The notes under the pieces are model-generated. The model was not told the origin of the DNA and did not search any database. It saw nothing but the letters and a program-made list of their open reading frames with translations. This document shows, piece after piece, positions 21,300 to 32,402 of a stretch of DNA of 64,000 bases. How positions within the stretch are numbered: the stretch's first letter is position 1; each line of letters starts with the position of its first letter. Source of the DNA: Rhynchopus euleeides (taxonomy: Eukaryota > Euglenozoa > Diplonemea > Diplonemida > Diplonemidae); contig OY723303.1 in NCBI GenBank assembly GCA_963210315.1, positions 558,001 to 622,000 on the forward strand, given 5' to 3'. Position numbers and translations under genes: made by a program.

Positions 21300-21600
21300 T
21301 GCAATACGGCCAGTTGTGATTTGTTGTGACTAGGTGTGACGTGGTGTGATTTGTTGTGACCAGTTGTGACGACTTGTGACCCTTTTGTGATGAGTTGTGA
21401 TGAGGTGTGATCTGTTGTGATCTGTTGTGATCGCGATCCAAAATTTTAAATTTTTGAAATTTTGGATCGCGATCACAACAGATCACAACAGATCACAACA
21501 GATCACACCTCATCACAACTCATCACAAAAGGGTCACAAGTCGTCACAACTGGTCGCAACAAATCACAACTGGCCACAACAAATCGCAACAAATCGCAAC
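21300..21600. repeat. Large TTGTGAT palindrome at right end of 3.9-kb element
   Basis: Arms of TTGTGAT, TGATGAGTTGTGAT and TGATCTGTTGTGATCGCGAT fold around a centre near 21446 (AATTTTAAATTTTTGAAATT). The right arm continues into the terminal inverted repeat, so the terminal repeat is itself duplicated in inverted form at this end. Confidence 0.85.
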
Positions 21601-21702
21601 AAATCACAACAAATCACAACATTTGGCGTTGTGATTTGTTGTGATCGGGTGTGATTCGTTGTGATTTGTTGTGTTTTCCCCCAGCCTGATTACCCCATTT
21701 AC

Positions 21703-22617
21703 CCACTTTTTTCGGCTTGAAGAATCCCACGTTTCCCGCCGCAGCACAGCACTACCCCCCGTTTTCTGGGCGTTTTGAGCATGGGTGCATGGGGTTCGAG
21801 AGTTTTCCGGTCAAAAATTGATGATTGATGCGGTTTGGCTGGGTTTTCTATGCCCAGTGCGTTGACACATGCAACCATACAAGGACGTCGCTCCTGGTCA
21901 TATGCCACAGGGGGGTCTGGGGGGCGGAGCCCACGGTAGTGAACATTCTTGTGTGTAGAGTTCCTGGCGAGTTGGCTGCGTCCATCTTCCTGAGGTGAGG
22001 GGTCTGGATTCCACCATCCAATGTGAATCCAACCGGGAAGTCTTACCGAAATTCCTCCTCCCAAGTGAATTCTCCCAAGGAAATTCTGGCATTTTGGGAC
22101 CCCTTTTTTTTTTTTAACTTCGTTCCCGTCCCCCCACGTTGTGCGCTACGTCGTTGTAGCGTTGGCTCACTCGTGTGCTTCTTTCCGGGGTCGGGTCAGG
22201 GATAGTGCCCTGTGTGGTGCCGTTTTTTCCCGCAGAGCGGGTGGGTTGCCGTGCGTCGACACGGAGACACCTCCCCATTAAAAGCCAAAGTTTTTGTGTT
22301 GAGACGTCTTCACCTGATATGGCAAAGGTCCTGTTCGTTGGTTTCCCCCTGGTCTGTCGCGCCCATCAGGGTGCGTGGACAGGGCCCGTACTTTGTTCCC
22401 TTATTCCTCGGGGTTTCGTGCCCTCGCCCCTCTCCCTTTCCCCTGGAAACCCTGTTTTTTGATTCTTTGGAATACGCGAGGTCAGCGCATGCCGCCATAT
22501 TTTTTCTCGGGCCCCGGAGAGGCAATCCACGATGGAGAAAAGTGGGTAAATTATCTTTCCCCACCTGATAACTTTTGAGTAAACTTTTTCGGCATCCTGG
22601 ACCCCTCAATAGTCAAT
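21703..22617. other. Unassigned DNA
   Basis: No gene seen. 21909-21937 has the hairpin GGGGGGTCTGGGGGGCGGAG that also occurs at 9930-9960, each followed within 20 bp by CACGGTAGTGA, so the two sites are copies of one repeat. Confidence 0.5.
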
Positions 22618-22725
22618 GGGGGTCTTCGCTGGTCGACAAACTTCGACAAACTTCGTCAGTTTTCAGCCAATTCAACAGGAAATGCACCAAAATGCACTGA
22701 CGATCACCCCGTAGCGAAGACCCCC
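22618..22725. mobile_element. Family B inverted-repeat element, 108 bp, TSD AAT
   Basis: GGGGGTCTTCGCTGGTCGAC to CCCCGTAGCGAAGACCCCC, flanked by AAT on both sides (22615-22617, 22726-22728). Interior TTCGACAAACTTCGTCAG matches the copy at 16004. Confidence 0.93.
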
Positions 22726-22739
22726 AATAGTATTTAGCC

Positions 22740-23652
22740 GGATGGCTGGCCCAACAATCGTTTTTTTTCCTTTTGCAACTGAGAGGAGGGTCACTGCTCC
22801 GGTGAACCTGCGCAAAAAAAGTGAGCCCACAAAGTGTCACAATCACTCTTTGCCTTCGGGTTGAGAGCTGATGTAGCCTCGACACCACCAGAGCTGCGAG
22901 CAGCGGACGACACCTGCACGGCACACCATCGCTGCGAGTAGCAGGCAAAGATCTGTTGGCCTGGCAAGTCGAGCGCACAATGCAATCGGCATTGTGGTAG
23001 CCTCGCTTATGGCACGATGCATTACTCTTCTTGGCGCAACTTCAGAGCACAACCTCTTCTGCGATGCCTCCATATTCGCTTGTTGTATTGGTATTTCTTA
23101 TTCACATATGAATCTGTGGGCACCTTCGCCCAGAAGTGTGAAGAGAAGAACAGCGGGCCACCCTAACGGCAGGTTTACAGACAAGGCGACACACTGTCAG
23201 CAACACACCTTGGCACAGAGCGAAGGCCCCTCGGTGTGATTCATATACAAAAGGGAGTATTTGGAATTGAAAAGGTGAGATCAGCCCAACAAAACATTCA
23301 CTGTCGTCAGAAGAAAAAGGCTCAAAAAAAAATGGGGCAAATGAGCCGTAAACAAGCCGTGTCAGTTCTCCAACTGCATTGTATCTGCAACGCTCCAGGC
23401 ACATAAACTGGGCACTCTGCCAGCCACAAACCCCAGCCGTCTGAACCCATCGCCCTGCAGAGGCATTGCTGTGCAGGGCAATGAACCAAAGAGCCGTGTC
23501 AGCGTGTGTCAGCATCCTGCCACAGTGTGACACAGAGCGAAGGCCAGCACACGCGTTGGTCCTGATCAGGCCTCCTCGATTATCTAACAAAAATCACAGC
23601 GAAAGTTCGGGATTCGGCAGACAGGACGGGCTGTACGTCCTACGGAAGAAAA
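22740..23652. repeat. Dispersed repeat, second copy at 35255-36578
   Basis: 23170-23652 is almost identical to 36095-36578 in the same orientation, and 22855-22900 (TGATGTAGCCTCGACACCAC) matches 35335-35370. Intervening parts differ by insertions. Open frames within are not conserved as proteins, so I treat it as non-coding repeat DNA of unknown class. Confidence 0.8.
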
Positions 23653-25241
23653 ACCGAAGAAAGTCTCGGCTGGTGGTAGTGGTGGGGGGGGTTGCACAGA
23701 AAAGGATAGTCATCACTGCATCAGCACGGTCCCGCCCTCCGGGCGGGATCAACTAAACAAATATGGGGAAGGAGTAAGAGGGTGTTGGGTAACACATTTA
23801 CGATTACATTGACCCACTCCCACAGACACGCGTGAACCTTTCTTGCAGTCGTGTGAAACACACCGAGCACTTGCTCTTGGTATGGCCTTCACACACGTTC
23901 ATCCTTTTGCTCAGGTTAGGTCGCAGTGCAGTGTGCATGGGCTGCTCGCCTCGAGCACGAACGTACTGCAAGCCATTGCGACCCGTCAGTAGTCGACCTG
24001 CCGCCTGTGTATTGCGTTTCCATCCAACGCAGTATCAGCAAAAAATACTATCCTTTCCGTTTGCTTCACTCACTTGCTACAGGGAAACATGAAGGGAAAA
24101 GAACCTTGTTGTTTTGTTGACCGCTTCCACCGACGTATGGCAAACGGTAGGAAGCATTTCCCTCAACACCTGCCACAGAGTAAAAACATAGGTGGCCACC
24201 GGGGTCATAACTAGCGGTGTATTTCAGTCTTCGGTGATGTGGGTTATTCCTCCAATGTTAATTGGGAGACTGGATACTGACAAGGCAGAAGCAAACAATA
24301 CAGAGGAACACGCACATTGCTGATACAGCCCCTGCTCCTTATTTTTTTGTCCTTACGCACATCACACCCGAGTGGGTGATTTGCGTAGCTTACCAAGAAA
24401 AAGATGGGGGGCGTTGTTTGTATGCCAAAGCCAGACAAACATAAAGCAATCCCTACAGCCTTATGTAGAGGACGCCTTTGCTGCCCAAAGCGTTTCCTGT
24501 TATCTTTGACAGGTATCCTCTTCCGGATGGAACGCCCGTCACCGAAAGAAAAAAAATGGCCTGAAAGTGTCACTCAGCGCCGGAAATCGTACTCAATTCG
24601 CTTTCTGGTGGAAGCAGCGTAACCAGTCACATGGGATTCACAAGGCCTTTTCCAAGAACCATGGAACTTCAGATATACCGTCGCAGGGCCTTCGCTACGA
24701 TTCATTTCCTCCTGTTTAGAGGTGACAATCGCCGGACTTGGCTGATTTTTTTTCTCCAGAGCGAAGACCATCACAGTCTGGCCAAAAATCCAATTGGAAT
24801 GGGGTTGAGGCATCCGTGTCGCGACTAGCAAGCCCGTGAAAGAAGCACTGATAAAAGAGTCCGGGTTCTGTTTGTGCGCATGAGCGGGAAAAAACAACAT
24901 GAACACAAGGGGTGTGTGTGTGTGTGTGGGATTAAAAAAACACCGTGAAAGAAATCAGGAAAGAAATCAGGAAAGGCGTTCGGCTTTCTGGCTTGTATGC
25001 ATCACTTCGCGTTGATAGTTTACGCTACCACACCACTGGCACCTTCTTTTCAAAATATACCCATACCGTCGCGACGAGCGTTCCGTATGGGCCCGTAAGT
25101 AAGAAAAGGTACCGCCCCCCCATCTTCTGCCCCGAAGTGACAGAAACCGTGTAGTGGTGCAAAATCTGAAGAGAAGAGCCTAAGGGGTGGGGGGTGGGGG
25201 TGTTCGTCAAATCGCGAGAAAAATCCCCCCCAAAAAAGTTA
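23653..25241. other. Unassigned repeat-rich DNA
   Basis: No gene accepted. 24380-24545 and 24840-24900 are decayed members of a dispersed family (GTTTGTGCGCA, CTGACAGG) also seen near 30670-30900, 31507-31660 and 32030-32480. 24917-24930 is a GT run. Confidence 0.5.
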
Positions 25242-25693
25242 CAGGGGGGGGTCAAATAAACGTACTTAGTACTACTATTCGGCGAACGCGCGGGCCTAAA
25301 TCGACCTCGCCAGAAAATTAATAAATAGTTTGCGAGCGAATAGACGTACTAAGTACGTCTATTCAACTTTTCCTAAAAACGCTGTTTGCAGGGGCTCTGC
25401 GGGGCTGTTTGGTCCACCAGGGGCGCGCTGGTCACTGCTGTCGTCCGTCTCTCACTTCTTCTGCCTTCCGGTCGAGTATCCGCTCTGTTCTCGTCCTACC
25501 ACTCGCCCCTCATTTGGTTTCGTACCGTTTTGATTTGTATTGCCCCCCCCCCCCCTGGTTGACATTCTTGTTGAGTTAGTGAAAGCATACACAGTTCATC
25601 AGAGCTGTCAGCTTCACTGTCGGTGGTTGGTTGGTGCGTTGATGCTTAAAAAAAAGATGTGAAAAAGACAAGCCACAACCAGCACGCCCCAAC

Positions 25694-26221
25694 TTACTTC
25701 TTCTTCAAGTTCTTGGGCTTGCTGGGGCAAGTCTGCATGTTGTGCCCAGGCTTCCTACACCCTTTGCAGAGCCTGCGGTGTTTGTTGGGAGTCTGGGTGG
25801 TCGGGGACGCTGCGCGCTTCTTTTCGGAGGACTGGGAGGACTGGGAAGGCTGTGTCTGTGTGAGAGAGTTCACACGAACCGGCTTCGCCCATGCCAAGAT
25901 GCTTGACTGTTGGGTTGGCTGAGACACAACTTTCTTTTGGGTGGACTGCTTCTCTGTGCTCTCTTTTGCCTTCCCGTCCAACCCAGGTTCAAGGTCCGCA
26001 CCACCAGCCTCAGGGGATGTTTCTGTGCTTGGTGCGAAGGTGAGGTCCGGACAAAGGGAGCTCTTCACGAACCCGTCCTCCTCACCCGACACCTTCAGCA
26101 CGTACCCCATATCCCGCAAGCGCTCGGCTACCAGCGTGCCCTGGCCCGGGCCAGTTGGTTGAAGGAAGGCCGGGGAGCGCATGGCGGTGGCCCATCCTCG
26201 AATATCTTGAACAGGAGGCAT
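25694..26221 (-). CDS. Zinc-knuckle protein of the TA-flanked element
   Basis: 175 aa from the first in-frame ATG at 26221. The frame is open ~130 bp further upstream and ends there at a TGA, so a spliced upstream exon is possible. The N-terminus (PPVQDIRGWATAMRS) is followed by a Ser/Thr/Gln-rich linker. Near the C-terminus, CKGCRKPGHNMQTC is a CCHC zinc knuckle (Cys152, Cys155, His160, Cys165), followed by a Lys-rich tail. CCHC knuckles of this kind close many transposase or Gag-type proteins and bind nucleic acid. Its place inside a TIR element suggests it is the 3' exon or remnant of an element protein. I see no catalytic domain. Confidence 0.5.
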   Translation of the reverse strand: MPPVQDIRGWATAMRSPAFLQPTGPGQGTLVAERLRDMGYVLKVSGEEDGFVKSSLCPDLTFAPSTETSPEAGGADLEPGLDGKAKESTEKQSTQKKVVSQPTQQSSILAWAKPVRVNSLTQTQPSQSSQSSEKKRAASPTTQTPNKHRRLCKGCRKPGHNMQTCPSKPKNLKKK

Positions 26222-26540
26222 TCCATCAGCAGGAGGCACATGAAAGCATCGGACGTCATCATTATGTCGGACACCAGCCGAAGCTATTGGCTCTGTTGGT
26301 GGATGGTGAAATCTGGGCAGTTGGATTGCGGGTTTGCGGGCGTGTGTTGATCAGTGCTGCACAACAGGAGAGAATGTCAAACAACGTCAGGGAAGGGGGC
26401 TGCGGGGGGTGGGGGGTGGGCTCAGCTGGTCCTCGAAGGCTACATCTATGGTGAGGTGTGTCTGGGGCCATCCGTCCACATCTTCTCGTTGGTGGTAGGG
26501 ACTGCGGACGCCGTAGATGAGGAGTCGTTTAATGCGCGCC

Positions 26541-26665
26541 GCTCTTCAGCAGTGATTTTGACGCCTCTGGACCCCAGGAGTTTGCGGGTTTCCGGGTTTG
26601 CGGTCTTCAGCAGTGGTTCTGATGCCTCTGGACCGCAGGAGTTTGCGGGTTCGCTGGTTTCCCGT
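26541..26665. repeat. Two-copy ~62-bp tandem repeat
   Basis: CTTCAGCAGTG[AG]TT, GCCTCTGGACC[CG]CAGGAG and TTTGCGGGTT occur twice in direct tandem. Confidence 0.85.
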
Positions 26666-27079
26666 CCGTATGTGTCTGAGGGGGGATGCCCCGATTCCCT
26701 TCGTCACGACATATCTTTGAGCGTAGGTCACTTCCCCCCTCTACGGACCCCGTGCACCCTGGTTCCCCTAAGTGGCACCAATAGACCCCGTTGTCCCCAT
26801 TCCTTGCCCCAAAGTTTGCAGATTTGTGTGTCTCCAAAAAGAAAATCTCAAAAAAAACGGAAAATTTTCCCAAAAAAAAAGGGTGAAAAGTAAGTACTAC
26901 TATTCAACGGCCCAACGTGCCCCAGAGCCCCAAAAAAATAAGTACTACTATTCGGCTAAGTACTACTATTCAACTAAGTACGTTTATTTGACCCCCCCCT
27001 GTAACAAAACAATCACCGCCGAGAATTATTTTGTTGGAAAGCAGACAAATACAAGCATCCCCCCCGACCCCCCCCCCCC

Positions 27080-28240
27080 CTAGGGACCGTCTTAAGGTAC
27101 CGAAATCCGTCAAAATTACGACATTTTTCGACATAGGCAATTTTCCACCATAAACCCTCCAAAAATGCTGAAAAAGTGGCCAGACCACCCCAGAAACCGC
27201 CCCTGGGTGTGGGACACCCACTTTGGTGCCCCGGAACGCGGCTGAAACGCTGTGTTGAAAAAAATGTCATGGTTTGGTACCGAACCCCTCCCCGGCTGAG
27301 TCTCCCGAGCACCCTGTCACCTGCGCCATCAACATCCCCCGTCATGTACCACGTTCTGCCGCCTCTGATGAGGCATCTGGGCACTACCGGGCCAAAAAAA
27401 TGGCATTTCAGCGAGTGTTCTGCCAGGTTTCTGCCGATATCCTCAACAAGACCGGGGTGTGTCTGCGAATGCAAGGGCGTCGCTCGGGAGGCGTTATTAT
27501 GTGCCCTCCCCGAGGTGTCGGATGCATCGGGAACTTCATCAGGGGAAACGGCAACAGCGAAGTGGGTGTGGTGTATCAACTGTGTCACCCCGGCTCTACG
27601 GCACTGCAGTGGCACTTCTCAGTGGCGATGATCCTCGTCATCTGCACCATCACCCCCCACTTACGCGCTTCATTGCAGCACTGAAAGAGCTAAAAGAGAT
27701 GCCGGACGACGGCCAGAATGCTGGGGAACTCAGCCGCAGATGGAAAGGAGAGGCCGGAGACGGTGCGCGAGTGGAGTTTGGGACTGGCGTCTTTGGAAAA
27801 TATGCCGGTGTGGGTTCCAAAGCCTTATTCGGTGTACAAACCGCCAGGGGCAGTGGTCGGTGGACGCTGCAGCAAGTGTTATCAGGAAATGCTGGCGAGA
27901 AGACGCTCCTTCCCAAGCTTGTCACACTCATTTGCTCCCAAATTGAACCGGAGGCATCAGTGCTCACCCAAGACAAGAAAAGGCGGCATGTTGCGGGAAA
28001 GTTGGGCGGGACGGGCTCGGAAGGGTGGTTCGGATGAGGGGGCCGGAACCAAACCATGACACTTTTTTGAGCATGGTCACGGATTGGCTCAAAAGTGGCC
28101 AAATACCCCCAACAACCACCCAGACCGCCCCCAAATACTCCCAGGGGCCGGGGTTTCAAGTTTACAGCCATTTTGTGCGTGTTCCTCGCCTATGTGAAAA
28201 ATCCCGTAATTTTCCCCCCTTAAGGTTTTCCCTACCCCCC
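27080..28240. mobile_element. Degenerate ~1.2-kb TIR element
   Basis: 27088-27290 and 28020-28235 are long imperfect inverted repeats (TTAAGG, AATTACG, CATTTTTC, ACATAGGC, AAAGTGGCCA, TGTCATGGTTTGGT). A plus-strand frame around 27680-28035 (RFIAALKELKEMPDDGQ and onward) might be a relic of its protein; I do not recognise it. Confidence 0.55.
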
Positions 28241-28626
28241 CCCCACCCCCCTGTTGTTGGGGGCGAACAGTATGGAAAGACGGTGGAAATATCAAAGCAA
28301 CAAATGGCAAAGAGTGTGGCATCGAGCCAAGCGGATCCCGCGAGCCGAGCAGAGTCGAGTCTGGCCCATCCAGGCAGGGTACACATGGCAGTGCTGCAGG
28401 GATCTCTCCCTCGGCCGGATTCCTCTCTCAAAGGCGCCGCTAACACCCAGCCACGGCACTACCTACCCGCTCTTCGTGAACACTACTCCCTCTGATGGGG
28501 AGGCATCGCCGTCTGAGCTCGTATGGTCCCGTCTGGTTCCCCGCAGTAGTCTATCGCAGGCTGCTGTTTGATGTCATGTCGCTCACCCAACGATGATTGT
28601 TTTAATGTACAGTTGACCTCCCCTAC

Positions 28627-28735
28627 GGGGGTCTTCGCTACGGGGTGATCGTCAGTGCATTTTGGTGCATTTCATAAGGAAACTAGGTGAAAACTGACAA
28701 AGAATAACGAGGCATAACGACCCGCGAAGACCCCC
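28627..28735. mobile_element. Family B inverted-repeat element, 109 bp
   Basis: GGGGGTCTTCGCTACGGGGT to CGACCCGCGAAGACCCCC. Flanks TAC / TAT agree in two of three positions. Opposite orientation to the copy at 22618. Confidence 0.85.
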
Positions 28736-31700
28736 TATAACGAGGGAATGGAAAGAGATCACGCCCGTGCGGTGTGCCGTCGACAAATGGAGTGGACAGC
28801 GTGTCGGGTTTCTCGTGCAGCGGTCTTTCGTGGACTTCTGTTTGACGCCGACCTGGCAAACCCACAGGTTGCCAACGCTCCCATGTGACCAGATGTGAAC
28901 CGACTGGAGCTCAGCCCTTGAGGGCTTGAATAGTCGAGGGCATCGGTAGCACACCACACGGGCGGTATTTTGAAGAGAGGTTGTGGTGACACGTCCACAC
29001 CTCGTCCTCTGCAGAGGTGAGATGTGGATCTTCCTTGCAGCAGGCACTGTAGGATTGCACTGCCTGCTGCTGGGTGGTGCTCTTTTTGTACACTATTCAC
29101 ACACACACCCTCCATCTTCATTGCATGTGGTGACAGAGAGAAGTAAATACGAACTATCACCAGCCATTCAGGGGAAAATATTTTGTTGGAAATGTTTTTG
29201 TTTTATTGCGGCCTGTGTGGCTTATCTTTCTGACCTTTGTTTTGCTTGCGATTTTTTTAAATTTCGTGCCCTCGTCCCCCCCTCGACCCAGGCTCGTAGC
29301 GTTATTTTTTTGGTTTGCCTGCTCCAAGAGCCCAACACAGGCGAGGTTCAGTCCTCTGGAGGTTGGCAGATTGCCCATCGACCCCCATGAACTTCGGGCT
29401 ACGTTAGGCGCTTCGATGCCCCAGCGGAGTTGGTACAGGTGGGCCACCCATCCAGGCGCGCTTCGCACGCCTGGGGGACAACGGATAACTGGGCAACACA
29501 CGAACACCTCACTTACACTGTTGAGGCAAACGTTATTTGTGGCTTTCTGTGTGCGCAATTTGCGGTCCGTACGGCGCGGCCGTGGTGAGTGTGATTTTTT
29601 TTTTGTGCGGCCTGTGTGGTTGTCTTCGTCGTTTGTCTTCTTCGACCGGACATCCCCTTCTTCTGGAGACACCGATCTACTCCATGAACCTCGAGCTGAT
29701 GCTGGAGCTTTCGGGAGCCTCTGCGAGTGGGTGGCCACGTTTTCTTTGGTGATTCTGAGTCACGTTTTCCGTTGATCTGTTGCATAGTTTCCCTGGTTCA
29801 ACACCCAAAGGAACGGAAGGGAGTGGGGATGGGGGTGGGGAAGAAATCAGTAGTGATGGGTAAACATAATTGTCCAGAGAAACCTTAAGGGGTGGGGAGA
29901 TGTGGGGGCAGGGGAGGTGACAAAATTTCTGTGTTTTTTTTCAGGTAAACATCACAGCACAGTTTATAAGGCGGTTGGTGTGGCTTACTGTTGGCATGGA
30001 CCCTGACGTCTCAGGCAGTGGCGTGCACAATGGTGTCATCGCGAACAAGGCGTCATCCCTCCAGTCCATAGAAGCAGCTCTCAGACCTCCAGAAGGAAGC
30101 TTTCCAGGAGCTCATAACCGGCGCAACGCACGACTGACGATATCCACAACTGGCAGCCGCGTGTTTGACCTCGCAACATTCCCCTTGCTGCTGAACGACT
30201 TTGTTGGACATGCTTCTGTGGTCACCGGGAGAGAACAAAAGTGGCGATTGGCAGTCGACACATCCACCAAGTTATGGTCGCAGCAGCCGACCGCTCTTAT
30301 GTTTGCATATATACCCAGGGTGTTTCGGCGTTGCCCAGTCGCGCCACCGGTTGGCTGCTTTGTCTGCGGTTGCGTTGGGGTTTGTCCCAATGACAGGCGC
30401 ACAGCACGCCTCCACCACTCAGCTTGGTGGCACGTGAGGTGGGGCGTGCCCTCCACATGCCACCTGGGCCTCAGAACGGCTCATCCACACCGTGTGTCTC
30501 CAAGGTTCGAGGCCCCACGATCTTTGAACGAATTGAACGAATTTTGCCGTTGAGAGAGGCCACGGAGGAGTCCTGTTGAGTCGCAATCAGAGCGCAGCCA
30601 GACAATTAGTGCCAACCAACTTGAATTGTGTGCTAGCCCAAATCGGGAAAGAGGCGTGCTTCTTGTTCGTTGAACGCAGCAAATCCTGACCTGATAATTT
30701 GGTGAGGGCAAAGAAGGAAAAAAAGATAGGGCGGTTGTTTGTGCGCAAAAAATCCGGGTGAACAAGCCTCACGTATTTTGCCTGATGATGAAGGTTGGTG
30801 ATTGTGCGCACAGTCATAGCAATAAGGCAAATGCAGATTGTCTTTGTCACCAACAGCGCTGCCAACTATCTTTTTTTCACTGTGACAGGGTTACCGGTAT
30901 TGGTATCGTGAAAAAAATGCGAGCACGAAACTCGTTTGACATGCCTATTGACTTTGTCTTGTTTCTTTTCTGTTTTGCCCAGTCTCCGAAAACACTTACA
31001 CACTGCAACGTATAAGCTAAACATAACGGGTCCAAAAATAAATCATGGCTTCCAGCGAGGCACTGTGCGTTTCATCATCAGAGGGGGGGGGGGTTCGCGA
31101 AAATACAATTCCATTTCTTTCGTTTGATCCACGCATGACACGCACAAAACCCAGTTGCATTGACACCAACCTTCACGCAGAAAGTGGCATTCAATTCTGG
31201 AACCCTACTCTACACCGCCCTCTTCTCCGGCAAGGGGTCGTCTGGGTGTGCTGTGTAAGGGTCACACGCATTGCACGAAATTGCAGTTAGTCGATAAGAG
31301 GGAAGAACTGAACAAGGCCTCCCGGGCAAGGGGCACAGCCTTCAGACCACCTCTGTGAAATACCACTCGCAGTTTGATGTTGTCGATTCAAAACGCGCTA
31401 TTTTCGTTGGGCGGTTGTCACAGCCGTAGGTTCGGTTGATGCACTGGGGCAGGGTGGGGGGCTTCGCTCAGGTGCAGAACTAGCAAGCCTCCTCGAAAAG
31501 CGGCGTAAAAAAAAGATAAGGCTGTTGTTTGTGCGCCAAACCCGGGCAAAACAAAAGCAACTCCGCAGCCTGATGAGGAGGTTGAATTTGTTGCCCAAAA
31601 GCGCTGCCTACGATCTTTTTGACACTGACAGGTTCCCTGTTGTGGTAAAAAATAGGTGGCAGACTGGCACAGTGTTTTGACACGGAGCGAAGCAGTATCT

Positions 31701-32290
31701 CTCGCTGTGCCGAGTGCCATCCCCATGCAAGCCATTTTTCAGAGATCATCAAAAGAAATGAGACAATACACACAAAGTGGGCCATGATCCGCGCAGGGGC
31801 AATCCACTGAAAACGCAAAGATCACACACGGTAACATTTTTTTTCTTTAGCGTAGGTCGCGCCGAGCACCCTGGTGCAGCCTCCACACGGTGAAGACACT
31901 TTTTGTAGTGTAAAACCACACCGAGCGCCCCTGGCACTCGAGGCGACCCACTCACGTAAAACATTCAACAATTTTTGAGCAAGAGGTGGGGAGGGGGGGG
32001 GGGGGCGGGGGCAACTTCTGGCGGCATGCCAAAAAAAGTGGCAAAGAGTCCGGGTTTTGTTTGTGCGCACGAGCGGCAGTGTGTTGTGGCCCCTGTGAAG
32101 GGCGTTGCTGTGATAAAGTGGTTTTGTGTTGCTCTCTCAAAACACACTGCGCGCGGGCACGCTCCCACTGACTCTTTCGCTGTGACAAGCAAGCTTGTTT
32201 GGGCAGCACACGTCAGACACGCAAAAAAAAAGATAAGGCTGTTGATTGTGCGCCAAACCCGGGAAAAACAAAAGCAACTCCGCAGCCTGA
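28736..32290. other. Unassigned repeat-rich DNA
   Basis: No gene accepted. 30660-30920 and 31507-31660 are members of the dispersed family marked by GTTTGTGCGC[AC]AAA, CTGATGA and TGACAGG; the 31507 copy is the empty site for the element at 32291. 29380-29750 and 29990-30550 contain open frames on both strands without recognisable domains. Confidence 0.5.
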
Positions 32291-32399
32291 GGGGGTCCTC
32301 GCTACCAGTCACAGCTCGTCATAGCTCGTCAGTCAGTGAGGGGAAGTGGGCTGGAGCTCACTTTTTCTCACTCAGTCACATCTGGTAGCGAGGGCCCCC
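32291..32399. mobile_element. Family A inverted-repeat element, 109 bp, TSD TGA, empty site present
   Basis: GGGGGTCCTCGCTACCAG to CTGGTAGCGAGGGCCCCC, flanked by TGA (32288-32290, 32400-32402). The host repeat reads CGCAGCCTGA, element, TGATGAGGAGATTGAA. The related repeat at 31560-31600 reads CGCAGCCTGATGAGGAGGTT without the element, which fixes boundaries and duplication. Confidence 0.97.
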
Positions 32400-32402
32400 T
32401 GA

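Larger units (their letters stand above)
17792..21697. mobile_element. 3.9-kb element with TTGTGAT-repeat termini, TSD TTTAC
   Basis: Both ends carry inverted TGGGGTAATCAGGCTGGGG, followed by inverted arrays of CACAACAAATCACAAC-type repeats through CACCCGATC. The 5-bp direct repeat TTTAC lies immediately outside both ends (17787-17791, 21698-21702). Inverted similarity extends ~150 bp on each side once a later insertion (17847-18392) is removed. It carries one long plus-strand gene (18487-21105). TTTAC plus long TIRs point to a DNA transposon, but the protein has no transposase signature I recognise, so the class is open. A family A element is nested at 21179. Confidence 0.85.
25242..27001. 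mobile_element. 1.76-kb TIR element flanked by TA
   Basis: Inverted ends CAGGGGGGGGTCAAATAAAC followed by GTACTTAGT at both termini, each flanked by TA (25240-25241, 27002-27003). CA-starting termini with a TA target recall Tc1/mariner elements, but no DDE transposase is visible. Subterminal GTACTACTATTC repeats occur at both ends, and a 27-bp palindrome (GAATAGACGTACT arms) lies near 25340. It carries a zinc-knuckle frame on the minus strand. Confidence 0.7.

Noticed and set aside
17792-21697. LTR retrotransposon
   Set aside because: The terminal repeats are inverted, not direct, and there is no TG...CA end, primer site or protease/integrase frame.
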